DNA of 64,000 nucleotides from NCBI GenBank assembly GCA_934045905.1, contig OW203768.1, positions 5,980,316 through 6,044,315 on the forward strand. The letters are read 5' to 3'. The translations under genes and the position numbers were made by a program. The number at the start of each line of letters is the position of its first letter. Position 1 is the stretch's first letter. This document shows positions 59,604 to 64,000 of this stretch, in pieces. This stretch comes from Leuctra nigra (lineage: Eukaryota; Arthropoda; Insecta; Plecoptera; Leuctridae). The notes below the pieces were generated by a model. The model did no database searches. It saw only the letters and a list, made by a program, of their open reading frames with translations, and was not told where the DNA came from.

Positions 59604-59880
59604 GAGTAGCTCGGGTTTAGAGCCACCCTCCACCCTCCCACGCCGTGAACCTTGAAGTCTCACTCTCTCGACGACGTCGTCAGTGGGCTTGATCGTTGAC
59701 GCGTAGCTTGGGCTTAGAGCCACCCTCCACCCTCCCACGTCGTGAACCTTGAAGTCTCACCCTCTCGACGACCTCGTCAGTGGGCTTGATCGTTGTCGAG
59801 TAGCTTGGGCTTAGAGCCACCCTCCCACGCCGTGAACCTTGAAGTATCACTCTCTCGACGACGTCGTTGACGACGAATAA
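59604..59880 (+). repeat. 97-bp tandem repeat, about three units
   Basis: Units marked by AGCCACCCTCC start at 59621, 59718 and 59815. Each contains GTGAACCTTGAAGT(C/A)TCAC and CTCTCGACGAC(G/C)TCGT. The third unit has an internal deletion. Confidence 0.9.
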
Positions 59881-60684
59881 CCTCCACCCTCTCCCGTTAT
59901 TGTCGGAAACCTTCCCTCTAGCAACGGTGAATGACGTTTAGATGAGGAACTCGTAATTTGATGGAATGCATAGCGCCCTGTAGTTATAAACACTTACCCT
60001 CCTATAATATTCAGATTAAACGAAGTGAACTGGTGACATGCGAAGGTCTCCCCTTTTCACTACTTTTTGCACGAAAGTCGGCCGGCAATTCAAAAGATCA
60101 TTAAAAAGTTTTCAACTTATTTTACAATTTCGGTCGAAAAAGTGTTTCCACCGAGAATGGAGAACACACGGAGATATTGAAATGGAATTGGAAAGGTGTA
60201 ACTTTTAGTTACAAATTGATCTCCCCCCTCCCTCGCCACCCACATGCGTACACGCGCATGGAATAATTGATAAATGTGGAGAGGTCTGGGAGTGGGACAC
60301 ATGTGGCGTTCGCTGAAAGGAATGGGGTTTGTAGGTACAGCGGACATCTGGTCTACGTGTGCAGGTTTTGTATAAGTCACCACACCTTAGGAAAATTATC
60401 GAAAAATTGGCATTTGCACTTTTCATGTTAGTGTTTTTCAACGAATTTAATATATATGAAAAAATGTCTATCCTGAACGTTAGAAATACTTGAAACCCCT
60501 ATAAATCCCATAAGGAAATTCAAAATTATCTGCTAAGAGCTAAGAGACACAAACACAAGTCCCACTTGTTAAGACCTTGGAAATGTTGTCGCTTTTTAAC
60601 ATTTTAGGATGAATAATTCAGCCCAGATGTTTTTCATATTTGTTGTGCCCATCCCTAAGTGCTGGTAATGCTCGAAATTAGCGC

Positions 60685-61196
60685 TATGGTCGCCCTCTCG
60701 GCAACCTCCTCGCGTCGCCCTCTCGGCAACCTCCTCGCGTCGCCCTCTCGGCAACCTCCTCGCGTCTTGTCACCCTCTCGGCAACCTCCTCGCGTCTCGT
60801 CACCCTTTCGGCAACCTCCTCGCGTCGCGTCACCCTCTCGGCAACCTCCTCGCGTCGCGTCGCCCTCTCGGCAACCTCCTCGCGACTCGTCACCCTCTCG
60901 GCAACCTCCTCGCGTCTCGCCGCCATCTCGGCAACCTCCTCGTGTCGCGTCGCCCTCTCGGCAACCTCCTCGCGTCGCGTCGCCTTCTCGGCAACCTCCT
61001 CGCGTCGCGTCGCCTTCTCGGCAACCTCCTCGCGTCGCCCTCTCGTCAACCTCCTCGCGTATTGTCACCCTCTCGGCAACCTCCTCGCGTCGCGTCGCCC
61101 TCTCGGCAACCTCCTCGCGCCTCGTCACCCTCTCGGCAACCTCCTCGCGCCTCATCACCCTCTCGGCAACCTCCTCGCGTCGCGTCGCCGTCGCGC
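60685..61196 (+). repeat. 30-bp GC-rich satellite, about 17 units
   Basis: The unit CTCTCGGCAACCTCCTCGCG plus ~10 variable bases (TCGCGTCGCC and variants) repeats about 17 times. One unit lost ~10 bp near 61040. Frames are open on both strands (SRQPPRVASP and REEVAERATR) as a product of the repeat. Its complement contains GAGGAGGTTGCCG, shared with the array at 58241-58780. Confidence 0.95.
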
Positions 61197-62114
61197 GCAG
61201 TGACCCGCCGTCTAGCCGGCAGTTGTACCTCACACACAGAGGCGAGCGACGCTGCCGACGTCTGGCTAGCCGGCGTCGGGTATCGATCTAGGGACTCCAC
61301 GCCAGACGCTCCCCCCACCCCCCTTCCCCGGCCGCCGGGCGGGGGGTTAGGGGGGGGGGGCTGGTGAAAGTTGCCGACGACCGAGAACCCGGAGTACAGT
61401 CGCTGACGTGGCGGGGGCACCGTGCCCCAGACTGAATGCGTGGGGGGGGGGGGGGGGGGTCTATGCCCCGGGGCACATCTTATAACATCGCTTATAGCTG
61501 ATGATCTTATCAAAATGTAGCTGGGGATGCTTTTAGTAAATATGTAAATCATTATCTTGCTTGATATCATATCCTTGATTTATTTGATACCAATAATTTT
61601 GTATTTTTTAAATATATTTCTTTCACAACAGTATTTAAAATACGATTAAACAATTGAACAATGTCTTGTCCTCCAGCAAAATAAGCAAGATTGAGGTCAG
61701 TTACCATAGTAACCAGTCTACAACTAACGTATAGACATACGTATAATAGTGCCTAGGAATGATATTTTCACCACCTCAATCAAAGCCTAAATGGATATTA
61801 AATAGGGGTCCGGCGGATCAATTCTGTAACTTTTGAATTACAATTCTGCTGCAATCCGATTAACTGCCATTTGAATTAACATTGCACCGAATCGGATTCC
61901 AGCAGAATCGGGAATTTTGGAGTTAGAGAATAGGGCCCAGGATTATGTCTGAGCTTAAAATTGAGGTTCCTTTTCCCCAAAATGTTCCATTTTGCTATAG
62001 GCAAAAACGTGTAGAACACAAACGACAAATACGTATCGTTTAGAACCCGACAGATATGTTTATGTATTTTAGTACCAAGTGTTCAAATTTAAAGTGTTTT
62101 GTAGCTGAAAGGCG
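61197..62114. other. Spacer with poly-G/poly-C blocks, no supported gene
   Basis: C and G blocks occupy 61310-61360 and an 18-base G run lies at 61442-61459. The rest is AT-rich. Confidence 0.5.
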
Positions 62115-62245
62115 ACGGATAATTAATGATTAAGTAAGGATGGAAAGGAGAGACGGTCGTGGCCTATGAATAGGGTGCCTATACCCATCATTTGCCTGTC
62201 ACGAGATCCTTTCATCACCCAACGATCTTGCATCCGTGAAAAGAA
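62115..62245 (-). mobile_element. SINE body fragment, copy 7
   Basis: Read on the minus strand it has GACAGGCAAATGATGGGTAT, ATAGGCCACGACCGTCTCTC and CTTTCCATCCTTAC. The head is missing. Confidence 0.65.
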
Positions 62246-62779
62246 TGGAAAATAATACGAATCTGCAGATTCTTGTATTTGTTCACTATTCACGAACGTA
62301 TCCACTTGATTAAAATGTCAACTATATTTGTAAAAGTTTCATCAAATGTCTTGTAACTTGCTCCTCTCGACTTATATTGAGTTTTCAATATGATGTCTTC
62401 AGGATATGAAGAAATTTTAACAGGTAGGAAAATTATTTAGAATTTGGCGTCAAACTTTTAAAAACGTACGGGTAGGTGTATATATAAAAAATCTTAATAA
62501 ATACCTTACTATGTCTAATCATTATTAATAATTGTAATAGGTACACATAAGATTAGATTTTGGAAAAAAATCGGCGGAAAATAGTTTTAATCTAACTAGG
62601 AAAATTACTTGTTTTTTTCGACTTACCATGTTAAAGATGGGCTAACTCAAATGTTTAAAGTGATATATTTTGGAAATTAGTTCGGCTACCCCAATTTTTT
62701 CTTGCGTTCATAATATGTTGCACAAGGAAATAATCTATTAATTAAAGCATATTTGTTCAGATATCTATCGGAGACCTCT

Positions 62780-63070
62780 ACTTGGGCAAATGTATTATTT
62801 TCTCGACGAACTGATGTTCCCTGCTCCTGGCCGCCCCCCACCCCCTCTGTGTTCGACCAGTAGTGAATGGAAGACGCTTCATGGACCGGGAGGGAGGCTG
62901 GAGCAGATCTCAGCAGACGAACTTCGTGTTCCGCCCGCTTGTTTTGCGACCTGCTCCATGGCGGGACGCAACTCGATTACGTCTGGTTATGCAAAGACGT
63001 CGTCTTCGCCCGCCACAAACAAGATACAAGTCTGCTTTCTGTCTTGAGTGACTCTCAGGAGAAACATTAG
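62780..63070. other. GC-richer segment with overlapping open frames
   Basis: Three plus-strand frames are open for 62-85 codons. None has recognisable motifs and no clear splice sites bound them. It could be an exon, but I cannot choose a frame. Confidence 0.2.
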
Positions 63071-63189
63071 GAAATAAAACACATTTTAAATTAATTGTAA
63101 GTGAAGAGTATTTTTGATATATGTTTGTGTACCCATTTTGTCACATTTTTGAATTCATTGCTCGAAATGTAAACATTATTGTGGGTCCA

Positions 63190-63525
63190 TATCGTTGGCA
63201 CACCCACCTGCGATTGTACAATTTTTTTAATTGCAATCGTTTGTGCCGCCTTCCTAACCCCCGTTTCTAGGGGTTGGGTAGTGGGTGTGCCAACGACATG
63301 GTAGCACACCCACTTTCAAAATGTGCAATTTTTATTTTTGCCATCGAAAGATCTTCGTTTGTGCTGGATTGTGACGTATTTTTTTCGTTTGTGCCGCAAC
63401 CCTTCACCCCCCAAATAATTGATACAAAGGGGTGGGCCAAAATGCAAATTTTTTCTTTCGAAAGATCTTCGTTTGTGCTGGATTGTGCCGTATTTTTTTC
63501 GTTTGTGCCGCGGAAAAGCGGAAAA
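63190..63525. repeat. Inverted and direct repeats with TTCGTTTGTGCCGC motif
   Basis: GTTGGCACACCCAC (63194) is mirrored by GTGGGTGTGCCAAC (about 63281). A module GAAAGATCTTCGTTTGTGCT, GGATTGTG(A/C)CGTA, TTTTTTTCGTTTGTGCCGC occurs twice about 118 bp apart (63346-63413 and 63459-63515). It is probably part of a MITE. The two overlapping open frames are repeat-driven. Confidence 0.65.
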
Positions 63526-64000
63526 TGTATTAAGATAAATAAATTGCAAGAGTACATAAATTACAAGTACAATGCCTACAGCAATTATGTGAACATTGTG
63601 TAGCTTTGAAGATTTCCACTTTCTTTTCCCCCGGAAGTTCAGTGACGATTTTGACACTGGATTCCTCTTCACATTCTGTGTGGTATTCCAAGTGTCAAAA
63701 ACCACCCTGGAATGTCTCCACCCCCCCCCCCCCTCCCCCTCCCCTCCCCCCGAATATGCTGGCGCGCGAAATTTCACAAGAACTCGCGTATATCGTGGAC
63801 GAATTCCGCGCCCCCTTCTGGTGGCAAATCGTAACTCTTGGAAATCTCTGTGCCGTAAATTACCGGTCGCATAGTTGCCCAGGCCTGGTAGTTACATGCG
63901 GCCAGGCCTGACGGCTGCACTTCTTGCAAAGAAAAGCACATATCACATTTTACACTTCGTGTGTGTTACTGTTCAAAGAACATTGTTTTGTATTTTTTTA
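63526..64000. other. Right-edge DNA without a supported gene
   Basis: It holds a 13-base C run (63721-63733) followed by a GC-richer stretch with a short open frame from ATG 63758. I see no recognisable product. Confidence 0.3.

Noticed and set aside
60655..61367. Arginine/proline-rich proteins on both strands
   Set aside because: Both are translations of the 30-bp CTCGGCAACCTCCTCGCG satellite.

Overview
The window is eukaryotic nuclear DNA, almost certainly from an arthropod and probably an insect. The evidence is spliced genes with GT-AG introns, GC-rich coding exons in an AT-rich background, the start of a beta-1,3-glucan-recognition protein (an arthropod immune family), a Penelope-like retroelement, and many short non-autonomous DNA elements. 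I could not identify the species. No bacterial operon, rRNA gene, functional tRNA gene or CRISPR array is visible.

The best gene is a complete 11-exon orthologue of UTP4/cirhin on the + strand (8634-22527, 679 residues when spliced). It encodes a WD40 protein of the small-subunit processome that works in nucleolar pre-18S rRNA maturation. Its 3' end converges on the last exon of an unrecognised minus-strand gene (stop at 24314-24316); the two poly(A) signals lie about 35 bp apart. Other gene pieces are a minus-strand first coding exon cut by the left edge (1-154), a signal-peptide exon of a beta-glucan-recognition protein (6790-6925, minus), a candidate minus-strand terminal exon (40004-40273) and a probable first coding exon of a secreted protein (49278-49863, plus).

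The rest is repeats. Positions 3661-6880 hold 31 copies of a ~105-bp unit made from the 3' part of the glucan-recognition exon plus its splice donor. Intron 5 of UTP4 contains a Penelope-like element (11668-16987) of two head-to-head copies, flanked by a 12-bp target duplication and itself interrupted by a 690-bp inverted-repeat element (11715-12404) at a TA. Positions 24.9-37.6 kb are a nest of hAT-like, fold-back and TTAA-flanked elements, including a 60-copy 30-bp satellite (33481-35276). Positions 42.2-43.5 kb hold a 164-bp satellite. Positions 55.9-61.2 kb hold four GC-rich tandem arrays. A tRNA-derived SINE family is scattered through the window (seven copies or fragments), and long poly-G/poly-C runs are unusually frequent.

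The genes do not form a functional cluster. The most notable structures are the amplified splice-donor exon, the nested Penelope insertion whose empty sites can be read directly, and the two-variant 30-bp satellite grown inside a mobile-element arm.
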